Positions 26,558 through 34,664 of a stretch of DNA of 64,000 bases are shown one piece after another. Source of the DNA: Paenibacillus_V sp046244365 (lineage in GTDB: Bacteria > Bacillota > Bacilli > Paenibacillales > NBRC-103111); assembly GCF_046244365.1 (NCBI RefSeq), contig NZ_CP176395.1, forward strand, positions 868,001 through 932,000, read 5' to 3'. The position numbers were made by a program, and so were the translations under genes. The notes under the pieces were generated by a model that saw only the letters and a list, made by a program, of their open reading frames with translations, ran no database searches and was not told where the DNA came from. Within the stretch, counting starts at the first letter, position 1. Every line of letters begins with the position of its first letter.

Positions 26558-28561
26558 ATGGCCGAGATGAAAGCACCCGGTAAAGGAAACCGGGGAGCGG
26601 CGCTCACGAAGTCCCCGGCGCAAGCGTCGATGAGCGGACAAGGACAGGCAGGGGAAGGCCGGCGGAACGGATTCGGGCCGAACGCGTTGATAGCCCTGCA
26701 GCAAACGTACGGCAATCAAGCGGCTCAGCGTTACGCCAAGCGGCTGGCTGGCGGTTCGGAAGCGGGCAAGACGCAGCCGGGGCCGGGAAGCGGCGGAGCC
26801 GTTCAGATGAAAGAAGCGCTCATGTCCTCGATGATGGGCGCTCATATGCGCGCGTTTACCGAGGATAACGATCCGGCCGATTCGACGGGAAATACGAAGC
26901 TATATAAGGTTAAAGAGCAGCAGACGGTCGGCAAAAAAATCAGCTACCGGACGAAGTTCGAGGACAAGGAAAAGCAGGACGAGACCGGCAAATGGGAAAT
27001 GATCGAGCATAACGGCGTTACCGGCTTCGTTCGCAAGGAGAAGGTGAAGGAGACCGCGACGCTTGCGAATATGCGCGGGAAGCTGAGCGCGAACAAGGCG
27101 AGCACCGGCCAAGTCGGCGGTACGGCTGATCCTCACAAGGCGGAGGGCTTTGACGAAGCGGCCGAGCAGACGGGCGATGCGATCGGGTATACGGATGACA
27201 CGCTGGGCGATACGTCGGACGAGCTGGGCGAGCTGGGCAAAAAGGAGAAAAACGACAAGCTCGAGGCGGACAGCGACAAGATCGGTGTCGCCGGCTCGGT
27301 GACGGGACTTCTCAGCGGCGGTCTGGGCGGTCTGATGGCGATGAAGAAGGGTGTCTCCGCCTTCCGGAGCACGACGATGACGACCGGCGAGAAGGCAGGG
27401 GCCATCGGCGAAGCGGGCGCCGAAGGCGTGGAGAGCGTCCATAAAACGTTCGATGGCGTCGCCAATATGGTGGACAGCTCGGCCAAGGTGGCCGGGCATT
27501 CCGATGGAATCGGCGCCTCCGATGCGGTAGCCGGCTGGTCGGGCTCGGTGGGCGATGCGATCGGGGCGATTAAAAGCGCTTTTTTCACCGTAAAAGATAT
27601 TTATACGATGTTCAAAGAAGCGTTCAGCACGGAGGGCATCACGCTCGATGAGGTTGTGGAAGGCTCGCTCTCGGCGATTAGCCACGCCTTGCAAGCCGCG
27701 AAATCGGTTGTGAAGACGGTAAAGTCGATTCTGGACATTCTGAAGATCGGAACGAGCGCACTCGGAACGGCCATACCGGCGATAGGCATTGCGATAAGCG
27801 GTATCGAAATTACGCTGAAAGTGTACGGGATGATCAAATCGTCGATCAATCATTACCGAATGACGAACATCAAGCGCGATTTCAAGAAAAAATATGCGGC
27901 AAGCAGCTTCATTAAAGAAGAACGAAAGCTGCAGGTGCGCGGCAAAACGCTCTGGTCCGGCAACACGGGCGTTCATAAAGACAAGCTGGACGATCGTAAG
28001 AATGCGCTGTCGGGATCGGCTGCAAGGACGGACGACGAGCAGCAGGAGCTTAACGACATCCGGGAATACGAGCTCGCCAAGGAAATGAAAAATATCAACA
28101 ACAAGCGGCTCATCCGCGCCGGCATGCAGATCGGGTTCGAAATGGTCAACATTGCCGGCGAGATTGCCACGCTGTCCGGCGTCGGCGCGAAAGTCGGTCT
28201 GCCGCTGAAAGCCGTAGCCGCAGGAGCGGGCGTCTCCATGAGCATCGCCCGGAAAGTGAAGCAGCTGGGACGCGACCGCGCCGCGAAGCCGGGAGCCTGG
28301 AGCGTCACGAAGGCCGTGTTTAACGCGGAGAAATCCTCGGAGAAAAAACATGCGAAGCGGGCGCAGGATGCCGACGTGATCATGAACATGATTGCCGAGC
28401 TTCCGGAGTTCGACAATAGCGAAGAAGTGAAGAAGCAGTACGAGCATATCGAGCATTTTATAACGGCGAGCGGATGCAACCCGAAATCGCTGTACAGGCT
28501 GAACGGCGATCCGAGCGCTCAGCGTAATTTGCTTATTGAAGGGATGAAGAAGCGCCCGTAA
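26558..28561 (+). CDS. Putative injection-system effector, 667 aa, pore-like
   Basis: No full-length family is recognised. The N-terminus is disordered (Gly, Gln, Ser, Lys) with no signal peptide, and contains LQQTYGNQAAQRYAKRL (47-63) and VQM (82-84). The LQxxxGNxAV-type motif is common near the start of proteins tied to extracellular contractile injection systems, including DUF4157 proteins; DUF4157 itself is absent. Residues 113-166 read as an SH3-like domain (GVTGFVRKEKV). Three Gly/Ala-rich hydrophobic stretches (242-266, 398-426, 524-563) could insert into a membrane. A basic helical tail follows. AAAGGAG fixes the start. The next gene is a YbjN-like small protein, a likely chaperone. 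No injection-system structural genes are in the window. It could instead be a T6/T7-like toxin. Confidence 0.6.
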   Translation: MAEMKAPGKGNRGAALTKSPAQASMSGQGQAGEGRRNGFGPNALIALQQTYGNQAAQRYAKRLAGGSEAGKTQPGPGSGGAVQMKEALMSSMMGAHMRAFTEDNDPADSTGNTKLYKVKEQQTVGKKISYRTKFEDKEKQDETGKWEMIEHNGVTGFVRKEKVKETATLANMRGKLSANKASTGQVGGTADPHKAEGFDEAAEQTGDAIGYTDDTLGDTSDELGELGKKEKNDKLEADSDKIGVAGSVTGLLSGGLGGLMAMKKGVSAFRSTTMTTGEKAGAIGEAGAEGVESVHKTFDGVANMVDSSAKVAGHSDGIGASDAVAGWSGSVGDAIGAIKSAFFTVKDIYTMFKEAFSTEGITLDEVVEGSLSAISHALQAAKSVVKTVKSILDILKIGTSALGTAIPAIGIAISGIEITLKVYGMIKSSINHYRMTNIKRDFKKKYAASSFIKEERKLQVRGKTLWSGNTGVHKDKLDDRKNALSGSAARTDDEQQELNDIREYELAKEMKNINNKRLIRAGMQIGFEMVNIAGEIATLSGVGAKVGLPLKAVAAGAGVSMSIARKVKQLGRDRAAKPGAWSVTKAVFNAEKSSEKKHAKRAQDADVIMNMIAELPEFDNSEEVKKQYEHIEHFITASGCNPKSLYRLNGDPSAQRNLLIEGMKKRP

Positions 28562-28707
28562 GAGCTAAGGCGGCGGCAGGTCGTCTTGGCCGCACAGGAA
28601 TGCGAATTGGGCTCATCTTTACCGCACGCGGTTTAGGAAATCCCGGAATGGAAAACACTACTAAGAATGCATAAGGACGCGTATGTCCGACAGGAAGGGT
28701 GAAGCAG

Positions 28708-29226
28708 ATGGTACCGGAGGTCGTGCATGCCCGGCATTTGGCGGAATTCGGATTTTTGAAGCGGGATTTGGAGCAGGCCGGCTACCCGTCGACGATCGTC
28801 GAGAAATCGGAGGCGATCCCGCTTAACGTACTGCTGGCGGCAATCGAGAAGGATCATAAGGAACGGGACCGTTATATCAACTTCAGCTTCGTTCCGCTCG
28901 ATGAGGACGATTTGTCTTACATTCAGTTGCTTCAGATTTATACGACGGTTCCTTGCGAGATCCGGCCGGAGTTTGCGGAGGACGTAGGGAAGCTGCTGCT
29001 TGCCATCAACTGCCGGCTGGCGATCGGGCATTTCAGCGTCAAAGACGACGGGGAAATGTATTACCGCTATGTTCACTGCGCCTCCTATGCGGAGAAGCTG
29101 CGCCGGGACGAAATTATGGAAATATTGGCGCTGTTCCTCTTCATGCTGAATACGTTCGCCAAACGGATCGACGAAGTCGCAACCGGCGCCGTAGGTTTGA
29201 CTGAAGCGCTTGCCGATTTGGGATAA
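28708..29226 (+). CDS. YbjN-like / secretion-chaperone-fold protein, partner of the effector
   Basis: 172 residues, acidic, soluble. The pattern helix - strands (INFSFVPLDED, YIQLLQIYTTVPCEI) - helix (LLLAINCRLAIGHFSV) - strands (GEMYYRYVHCAS) - long helix matches the YbjN/type III chaperone-like fold, especially the N-xx-L-xx-G-xF element. The ATG at 28708 is preferred over the GTG at 28699 because AGGAAGG then sits 9 nt upstream. It follows the 667-aa gene by 146 bp in the same direction and ends before a terminator, so it is a good candidate chaperone or immunity partner. Function inferred from fold and position. Confidence 0.6.
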   Translation: MVPEVVHARHLAEFGFLKRDLEQAGYPSTIVEKSEAIPLNVLLAAIEKDHKERDRYINFSFVPLDEDDLSYIQLLQIYTTVPCEIRPEFAEDVGKLLLAINCRLAIGHFSVKDDGEMYYRYVHCASYAEKLRRDEIMEILALFLFMLNTFAKRIDEVATGAVGLTEALADLG

Positions 29227-29284
29227 GCAAAGCATGCCAAGGGATAACCCCGAGGCGATTCTCCCGATCGGACCGGGCTAACGA

Positions 29285-29324
29285 ATAAACCTCCAAAACC
29301 ATGGCGATGGGATTGGAGGTTTAT
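29285..29324 (+). terminator. Perfect 12-bp hairpin terminator
   Basis: ATAAACCTCCAA and TTGGAGGTTTAT are exact complements around a 16-nt loop, with T-rich sequence after (TGTTTTG). Confidence 0.8.
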
Positions 29325-29338
29325 GTTTTGTCCAAGTC

Positions 29339-29383
29339 TCAGAAAGGATATCCTCCGCTGATTGTTCGACTTCTCGGTAAACG
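29339..29383. repeat. 45-bp interspersed repeat, copy A
   Basis: TCAGAAAG(G/T)ATATCCTCC is followed by GCTGATTGTTC and TTCTCGGTAAACG; it is shared with 42141-42185 at all but about four positions. Weaker similarity continues for about 35 bp in both. Both copies lie just beyond the 3' end of a gene. Confidence 0.75.
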
Positions 29384-29421
29384 CGCCGTCAAAAGACGGC
29401 GAAGCCGTTTTTCCTTGGGCG

Positions 29422-30690
29422 TTAATGCTCGGTCCAGCTCTCCAGATAAACCTGCTGCTCGTCCGTGAGCCGGTCGATCTCGATCCCTAGCGAGCCCAGC
29501 TTATGCAAGGCGACCCGTTCATCCAATTCGAACGGTACGTTCACGACCTTGCTGCCGATGCTCCGGTAATGCTCGTTCACGTACTTCAGCGACAGAGCCT
29601 GAAGCGCGAACGTCATATCCATGATCTCGGCCGGATGCCCGTCGCCGGCCGCCAGATTGACGAGCCGACCTTCCGCCAGCAGGTAGACGCTTCGGCCGTC
29701 GATGAACGTGAATTGCTCAATGTTTTTTCTGACGGTTCTGCGGGACACCGCAATATCCTCAAGGTCCCTGACATTGACTTCGACATCGAAATGTCCGGCA
29801 TTCGTCAGAATGGCGCCGTCCTTCATCAGGAAATAGTGTTTCCCGCAGATGACATCCTTGCTGCCGGTCACCGTGACGAAGATGTCGCCGATCTTCGCGG
29901 CTTCCTGCATCGGCATGACCGCGAAGCCGTCCATATACGCTTCGACGCCCTTAATCGCGTCCGTTTCCGTCACGACGACCGTCGCGCCCAAACCCTTGGC
30001 CCGCATGGCGACGCCTTTGCCGCACCAGCCGTAGCCGGCGACGACGACCGTCTTGCCCGCCGCGACCAGATTCGTCGTCCGGTTAATGCCGTCCCATACC
30101 GATTGGCCCGTGCCGTACCGATTGTCGAACAAATACTTGCAAAACGCATCGTTCACGGCGACCATCGGGAACGCAAGTTTTCCTTCCTTCTCCAGCGCCC
30201 TCAAGCGCAAAATTCCCGTCGTCGTTTCCTCCGCTCCTCCGCGCACCTTCGCCAGCAAATCGCGCCGTTCCGCATGCAGGATACCGACCAAATCTCCGCC
30301 GTCGTCGATAATCAAATCCGGCTCCGTTTCCACCGTATCGATCAGAAGCCTCTTGTATTCGAGCGGGTCCGGATTGTATTTGGCAAAGACGGTGATGCCG
30401 TCCTCAACGAGCGCCGCGCATACGTCGTCTTGGGTGGATAACGGATTGCTGCCGGTAATCGTCACTTCCGCGCCGCCTGCCTGTATCACCTTGGCGAGAT
30501 AAGCGGTTTTCGCCTCCAAATGCAAGGATATGGCGACCTTCAAGCCTTTAAAAGGCTGCTCGACAACGAACCGTTCCTTGATCCGATTCAGCACGGGCAT
30601 ATGGGCGCTTGCCCAATCGATTTTGAGCCTTCCTTCACCGGCTAGCGCGATATCCCGTATTTTGCTCCGTTCCATGGCGTTTCTGTTCAT
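29422..30690 (-). CDS. ahcY: Adenosylhomocysteinase (S-adenosylhomocysteine hydrolase)
   Basis: 422 residues. Splits S-adenosylhomocysteine into homocysteine and adenosine, removing the inhibitory by-product of SAM methyltransferases. The NAD-binding GYGWCGKGVAMRAKGLGA motif, DDGGDL, substrate-binding SLHLEAKTAYL and NDAFCKYLFDNRYGTGQS are intact. The ATG overlaps the stop of the upstream histidine kinase (ATGA). Its position as last gene of an operon that begins with a SAM-dependent methyltransferase suggests it serves that enzyme. Many Firmicutes use the Pfs/LuxS route instead, so an AhcY here is notable. Confidence 0.96.
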   Translation of the reverse strand: MNRNAMERSKIRDIALAGEGRLKIDWASAHMPVLNRIKERFVVEQPFKGLKVAISLHLEAKTAYLAKVIQAGGAEVTITGSNPLSTQDDVCAALVEDGITVFAKYNPDPLEYKRLLIDTVETEPDLIIDDGGDLVGILHAERRDLLAKVRGGAEETTTGILRLRALEKEGKLAFPMVAVNDAFCKYLFDNRYGTGQSVWDGINRTTNLVAAGKTVVVAGYGWCGKGVAMRAKGLGATVVVTETDAIKGVEAYMDGFAVMPMQEAAKIGDIFVTVTGSKDVICGKHYFLMKDGAILTNAGHFDVEVNVRDLEDIAVSRRTVRKNIEQFTFIDGRSVYLLAEGRLVNLAAGDGHPAEIMDMTFALQALSLKYVNEHYRSIGSKVVNVPFELDERVALHKLGSLGIEIDRLTDEQQVYLESWTEH

Positions 30691-31811
30691 ATAAACTCAT
30701 CGCTCCCTTTATATTTAGTCCGGCTGTCCGCTCTCGGCAGCTCGATAAAAAAGGTGAAGTGCCCGCTTTTATGCTTCAAGCCCATTCGCCCCCCGTGCAG
30801 CTCGACGATATGGCTTGCAATCGATAATCCGAGACCCGCGCCGGAAGGCATATCGCGGTCCCGCCGCGAAGGCTCCGCTTTATAAAACCGTTCAAACAAA
30901 AGCTTCTCTTGATCTTGGGTAATCGGATTCGCCCAATTCTCGACGGCCAGAACAAGGCGATTGTCGCGCTCCTCCAGCCGAATCGCAATCTCGCCGGGCT
31001 TATGTGAAAACTTGAGCGCATTCATCAGCAGGTTGTCGACCGCCCGGACGAATTTTTCGACATCCACATGCGCGAATGCGGGCGTTTGCCCCCATTCCTT
31101 CTTCACCGTGAGGGACAGCTCCTGGGCAATCGGCTCAAATTCGGTTACAATCTGCTCGAGCAAGCCGTTGAGGTCGATTTGCCGGAAGGAGAGGTTCACT
31201 TCTCCGCTTGTTAAACGGGTATATTCGAACAGATCGTCGATCAGCTTTTTTAGCTGCTGCGATTTATTAAAGGCGTTAACGATGTAACGTTTATGTTCGT
31301 CGAGGTCCTGATAATCGTCGTTTTTGAGCAAATTCAAATAGCCGATAATGCTCGTCAAAGGGGTGCGCAAGTCATGCGAGACGTGCGTGATCAGCTCCAT
31401 TTTGGACGTCTCCAGCTGGCGCTCCCGCCTCATCATGTTCTGCAGCTGTTCGGCCATGTAATTGATGTTCTGCGCGACAACGCCCAACTCGTCTTGACTC
31501 GACAAGGGCACCCGGTATTCGAGATTCCCCTTGGCGATGGCCATGAGGCCGTCGGCCAGCGTTTGCATATGGTGGACGATGTGACGCATGAGAAAGAAAA
31601 AGATAAGAAAGAAGAAAAAGATGCAGGACAGAAAGGACGAGATCAGGCCGAATACTTGCGACATAACAATCTGCGGCAGGACGAAGTTAAAAAATAAATT
31701 GATCGCCGACGTGCCGAGGATCGAAACGATAAGGCTGAAGAGAAGCGAGCCGAGCAGGCGCAGCCGGATGCTTTTTTTCCAGTTGAACAGGGTGAGGAAG
31801 TCTTCATTCAA
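30687..31811 (-). CDS. Two-component sensor histidine kinase
   Basis: 374 residues. Two membrane segments close together (about 20-45 and 55-75, the second very Phe-rich) leave only a very short external loop, so it probably senses the membrane itself rather than a soluble ligand. Then HAMP, HisKA with the phospho-His in HVSHDLRTPLTS, and HATPase (NLLMNALKFS, GAGLGLSIA). It pairs with the overlapping OmpR-type regulator, and its 3' end overlaps ahcY by 4 bp. VanS/BaeS-like by architecture. Confidence 0.92.
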   Translation of the reverse strand: MNEDFLTLFNWKKSIRLRLLGSLLFSLIVSILGTSAINLFFNFVLPQIVMSQVFGLISSFLSCIFFFFLIFFFLMRHIVHHMQTLADGLMAIAKGNLEYRVPLSSQDELGVVAQNINYMAEQLQNMMRRERQLETSKMELITHVSHDLRTPLTSIIGYLNLLKNDDYQDLDEHKRYIVNAFNKSQQLKKLIDDLFEYTRLTSGEVNLSFRQIDLNGLLEQIVTEFEPIAQELSLTVKKEWGQTPAFAHVDVEKFVRAVDNLLMNALKFSHKPGEIAIRLEERDNRLVLAVENWANPITQDQEKLLFERFYKAEPSRRDRDMPSGAGLGLSIASHIVELHGGRMGLKHKSGHFTFFIELPRADSRTKYKGSDEFI

Positions 31812-32511
31812 TTTTATAGCCTACCCCCCATACCGTTTTGATAAATCGCGGATCGCGCGGATTGTCCTCGATCTTCTCGCGGATATTCCTGACATGAACC
31901 ATCACTGTGTTATCGGACAAAAATTTGTCTTCCTTCCAAACGTTCTTATAGATTTGCTCGACGTTGAACACCTGTCCCCGGCGGCCGGCTAGCAGCTCAA
32001 GGATGGCAAACTCGATAGGGGTAAGCGGCACCTCTTTTCCGCGTACGGTCACCAGATGCTTGTTCTTCGCGATGATCATGTCGTCGATCTCGATGAGACT
32101 TCCGTCGTTGACGCTTTTCCCCGTACCGGTTTCGCCGGCTCCGGTGAACGTCTGTCTGCGAAGCTGCGCCTTGACCCTTGCAACCAGCTCCAGCGGATTG
32201 AACGGTTTGGCTACGTAATCGTCGGCTCCGGTCGTAAGGCCCGTTATTTTGTCGATATCTTCGCCTTTAGCGGAAAGCATGATGATCGGGACTTTGGTCA
32301 ATTCCCTAATTTTGAAGCAGGCTTTAATCCCATCCATATTCGGCATCATGACATCCAGAATGATGACGTCGATCGCTTCGCGGCGTAGCAGGTCCAGCGC
32401 TTGAATCCCGTCTTCGGCTTCGAATACGCGGTAGCCCTCGTTCTGCAAGTAAATGCGAATCACGTCGCGAATTTCCGGATCGTCATCGGTGACCAGAACG
32501 TTCGTCGTCAA
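31804..32511 (-). CDS. OmpR-family response regulator
   Basis: 235 residues: receiver domain (acceptor Asp in ILDVMMPNMDG; KPFNPLELVARV) and C-terminal winged helix (TPIEFAILELLAGRRGQVFNVEQIYKNVWK ... TVWGVGYKIE). Linker is Gly/Thr-rich. It overlaps the kinase by 8 bp and the DedA gene by 4 bp. The TTCTTCAG direct repeats with 11-bp spacing upstream of the operon have the geometry expected for this family, so autoregulation is likely. Confidence 0.94.
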   Translation of the reverse strand: MTTNVLVTDDDPEIRDVIRIYLQNEGYRVFEAEDGIQALDLLRREAIDVIILDVMMPNMDGIKACFKIRELTKVPIIMLSAKGEDIDKITGLTTGADDYVAKPFNPLELVARVKAQLRRQTFTGAGETGTGKSVNDGSLIEIDDMIIAKNKHLVTVRGKEVPLTPIEFAILELLAGRRGQVFNVEQIYKNVWKEDKFLSDNTVMVHVRNIREKIEDNPRDPRFIKTVWGVGYKIE

Positions 32512-33125
32512 TAGGAATCCCTCCCGGGTTTAGTATGGTGTTTGCGGGACAAACGAATAATCGCCCAGACTGCGGCAAGCACGAAGGGAAGCCATAGGAA
32601 ACGCAAGCCATAGTAGTAAAACAGGCTGCCGATCGCCTCCGCATGGTCGCCCACGTACCGGCCGATCAGGAAGAACAGGAGCGTCCAGATTAGCCCGGTC
32701 GAATAGGAGAAGAGTGCGTAGCGCTTGAACGACATGCGGTGTACGCCTACTACATAAGGCATCACATGCCGAACGATCGGAAAAAAATAACTGATGCATA
32801 TAGCAAAGCTACCATATTTTTGCACGAGCGTCTCCGCCATTTGCAAATATTTATCCATTTTTTTCTTGCGTCGCAATCTTGTCAAAATTGGCGTTCCCGC
32901 ATACCGGCCCAGCACGAATCCTAACGATAATCCCGAAACGACGCCCAGATACGTCAGCACGAACGCAGGCACGGGATGCAGCAGCGCGTTCGCGGTAACG
33001 GCCCCGCCGGTCATGACGACGACTTCGTCCGGAATCGGCATGCCGACGATGCCCAGCCACAAGGCGAAAAACAACGCCGCGTAGCCGTACTGCTGGATGA
33101 GGGACAACAGCGATTCATAGGTCAT
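32508..33125 (-). CDS. DedA/SNARE-associated family membrane protein
   Basis: 205 residues, about five to six membrane segments, with the DedA hallmarks GIVGMPIPDEVVV and GRYAG and the basic FFPIVRHVMPYVVG reentrant segment. Members of this family translocate lipids such as undecaprenyl phosphate or phosphatidylethanolamine. It overlaps the PAP2 gene by 11 bp and the regulator by 4 bp. In this operon, a role in lipid flipping fits the methyltransferase and phosphatase partners. Confidence 0.93.
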   Translation of the reverse strand: MTYESLLSLIQQYGYAALFFALWLGIVGMPIPDEVVVMTGGAVTANALLHPVPAFVLTYLGVVSGLSLGFVLGRYAGTPILTRLRRKKKMDKYLQMAETLVQKYGSFAICISYFFPIVRHVMPYVVGVHRMSFKRYALFSYSTGLIWTLLFFLIGRYVGDHAEAIGSLFYYYGLRFLWLPFVLAAVWAIIRLSRKHHTKPGRDSY

Positions 33126-33789
33126 GAGCGGCAGGCTCCTTTCGCTGTTGTTTACGTTCCGAAGAGATAAGCTTCATGACGGCCATAAGCGCCTCGGCCA
33201 GCAAAACGGCTCCTGCAAGATCAAGGATGGCGTGCTGTTTGACGAAAAGGGTGGAAACGATAATACTCCAAGCGGTTAGAGAGACCGCCGTTTGCGCCAT
33301 AGGCTTGAGCCTGCAGGAATAAGAGGCTTTCATCACGATATAGCTGGTCAGGACGTGAATACTCGGAAAGCAGTTATAAGGCGCGTCTGTGGCATACACG
33401 AAAGTGACAAGCCGGTTAAGCCATCCGTCAGAAGCAAGCTCGGGCCTCGGAACGGTCGTCTGAAACAGCGCGTAAATCAAGTAGCAGACAAGGAGACCGG
33501 CGCATAAGGCGATCAAGCTGCGGTAATAGACCGTTCTATTTTTCAGGAAGAAGACGATAAACATGGCGATAATGAACGGATACCAGATCAGATAGGGAAT
33601 AATGAACAGCGGAACAAAAGGAATCTGATTATCCAAGTCGGTCATAAGGCTGCCGACGCTGCCTCCGCGCCCGTGATTCAAGATGCCGTAAAACACATTG
33701 ACGGCCGGAATGGCAAGCAGCCATAGCAGGGGTAAGCTGGCCTTCAGCCTAGATGCCGAACGGACGCGGGCGGTTCCGGGCGGGTTCAT
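33115..33789 (-). CDS. PAP2-family membrane phosphatase
   Basis: 224 residues, six membrane segments. Catalytic elements of the PAP2 superfamily are visible: PSIHV (motif C2, with the catalytic His) and KQHAILDLAGA (motif C3, nucleophile His and Asp). The RPELASDGWLNR stretch lies where motif C1 is expected. It resembles the inositol-phosphorylceramide-synthase-like branch. Likely substrates are lipid phosphates (phosphatidate, undecaprenyl pyrophosphate) at the outer face. It overlaps the methyltransferase gene by 4 bp. Confidence 0.88.
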   Translation of the reverse strand: MNPPGTARVRSASRLKASLPLLWLLAIPAVNVFYGILNHGRGGSVGSLMTDLDNQIPFVPLFIIPYLIWYPFIIAMFIVFFLKNRTVYYRSLIALCAGLLVCYLIYALFQTTVPRPELASDGWLNRLVTFVYATDAPYNCFPSIHVLTSYIVMKASYSCRLKPMAQTAVSLTAWSIIVSTLFVKQHAILDLAGAVLLAEALMAVMKLISSERKQQRKEPAAHDL

Positions 33790-34361
33790 GAAGATTCTCC
33801 CCTCTTGCGGCAGACATATACGAATGCGGGCGGGACGTTTAACGGTACAAAATGAACGCGTTCGATCTCGAATTGCCGGCTGATCCGTTTGCGCATTTGC
33901 TGCGAGTACTGGAAGGCGATGAAGAGGCCTCCCGGTTTCAGCGACGCTGCGATTTGATCCATCAGCTGTTCGCGCAGCTCCGGCGGAAAATTGAAAAACG
34001 GAAGTCCGCTCAAAATGCAGTCGAGGCCTTCGAGATCAGCCCGATTTACCGCCGACTGAAGCTTGCACGCATCGGGATGGCAGTCATACTCGGGAAATTG
34101 GTCTGCCAGCTGGTTGCGCAGATAAGGGTCCTTTTCGAATAGCAGCACCTTCGTTTCTTTAGTCAGGACCGCTGCCAGATGTCTCGTGATAGCGCCTGTG
34201 CCCGCTCCAAGCTCGGCGACGCTTGCAACCCGGTTCCAAGGAACCGGCTGAAGCATTTTTTTGGCGAGAAATACGGAACTGGGCGTCACGCTGCCGATTT
34301 GCCGCGGCGCGCGCATGAATTTATATAAAAACAACATCTTTTCTTGCATCGCTCTGATCAT
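33786..34361 (-). CDS. SAM-dependent methyltransferase, phospholipid N-methyltransferase-like
   Basis: 191 residues, class I methyltransferase. SAM-binding motif I is AELGAGTGAITRHL, motif II the acidic LLFEKD, and motif IV ILSGLPFFNFP. The N-terminal FLYKFMRAPRQIGSVTPSS is typical of the PmtA/rRNA-dimethylase-like branch that methylates phosphatidylethanolamine. The ATG at 34361 follows GAAAGGAG; the ATG at 34400 has no ribosome binding site. First gene of the six-gene overlapping operon that ends in ahcY. An rRNA-adenine methyltransferase role is less likely on context. Confidence 0.82.
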   Translation of the reverse strand: MIRAMQEKMLFLYKFMRAPRQIGSVTPSSVFLAKKMLQPVPWNRVASVAELGAGTGAITRHLAAVLTKETKVLLFEKDPYLRNQLADQFPEYDCHPDACKLQSAVNRADLEGLDCILSGLPFFNFPPELREQLMDQIAASLKPGGLFIAFQYSQQMRKRISRQFEIERVHFVPLNVPPAFVYVCRKRGESS

Positions 34362-34436
34362 GATAGGGTTTTCTCCTTTCGCTTCGTCCGATGCACTCAT
34401 CGTAACGAAACTTTCTGCAGAACGAGCGAAGGAAAA

Positions 34437-34467
34437 ATTAAAGGATTTCTGAAGAAATGCTGAAGAA
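34437..34467 (-). promoter_or_regulatory. Promoter of the lipid operon with OmpR-type direct repeat
   Basis: On the minus strand TTCTTCAG occurs twice, exactly 11 bp apart (plus-strand CTGAAGAA at 34449 and 34460), followed by a TTTAAT -10 box at 34442-34437. Eleven-base spacing near the -35 region is the geometry of PhoB/OmpR-class activator sites, so the operon's own regulator is the obvious candidate. Confidence 0.5.
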
Positions 34468-34664
34468 GGTTAGCATCGGGTGCAGGGAGGGTGGAAGCGA
34501 GAGCGGAAATGAGAGCGAGAGCGGGGGAGGGCGAGTGAGCACGCATCGAGGCGGGAATGAGTTATCTCAAGTCAACCGTATCGGGTATGAACTTTCCGGC
34601 GGGATATGGTACGATGGAAGAGAACTGAAGTGACTTTATTATGACTAAAAAGGAATGAGATGCG

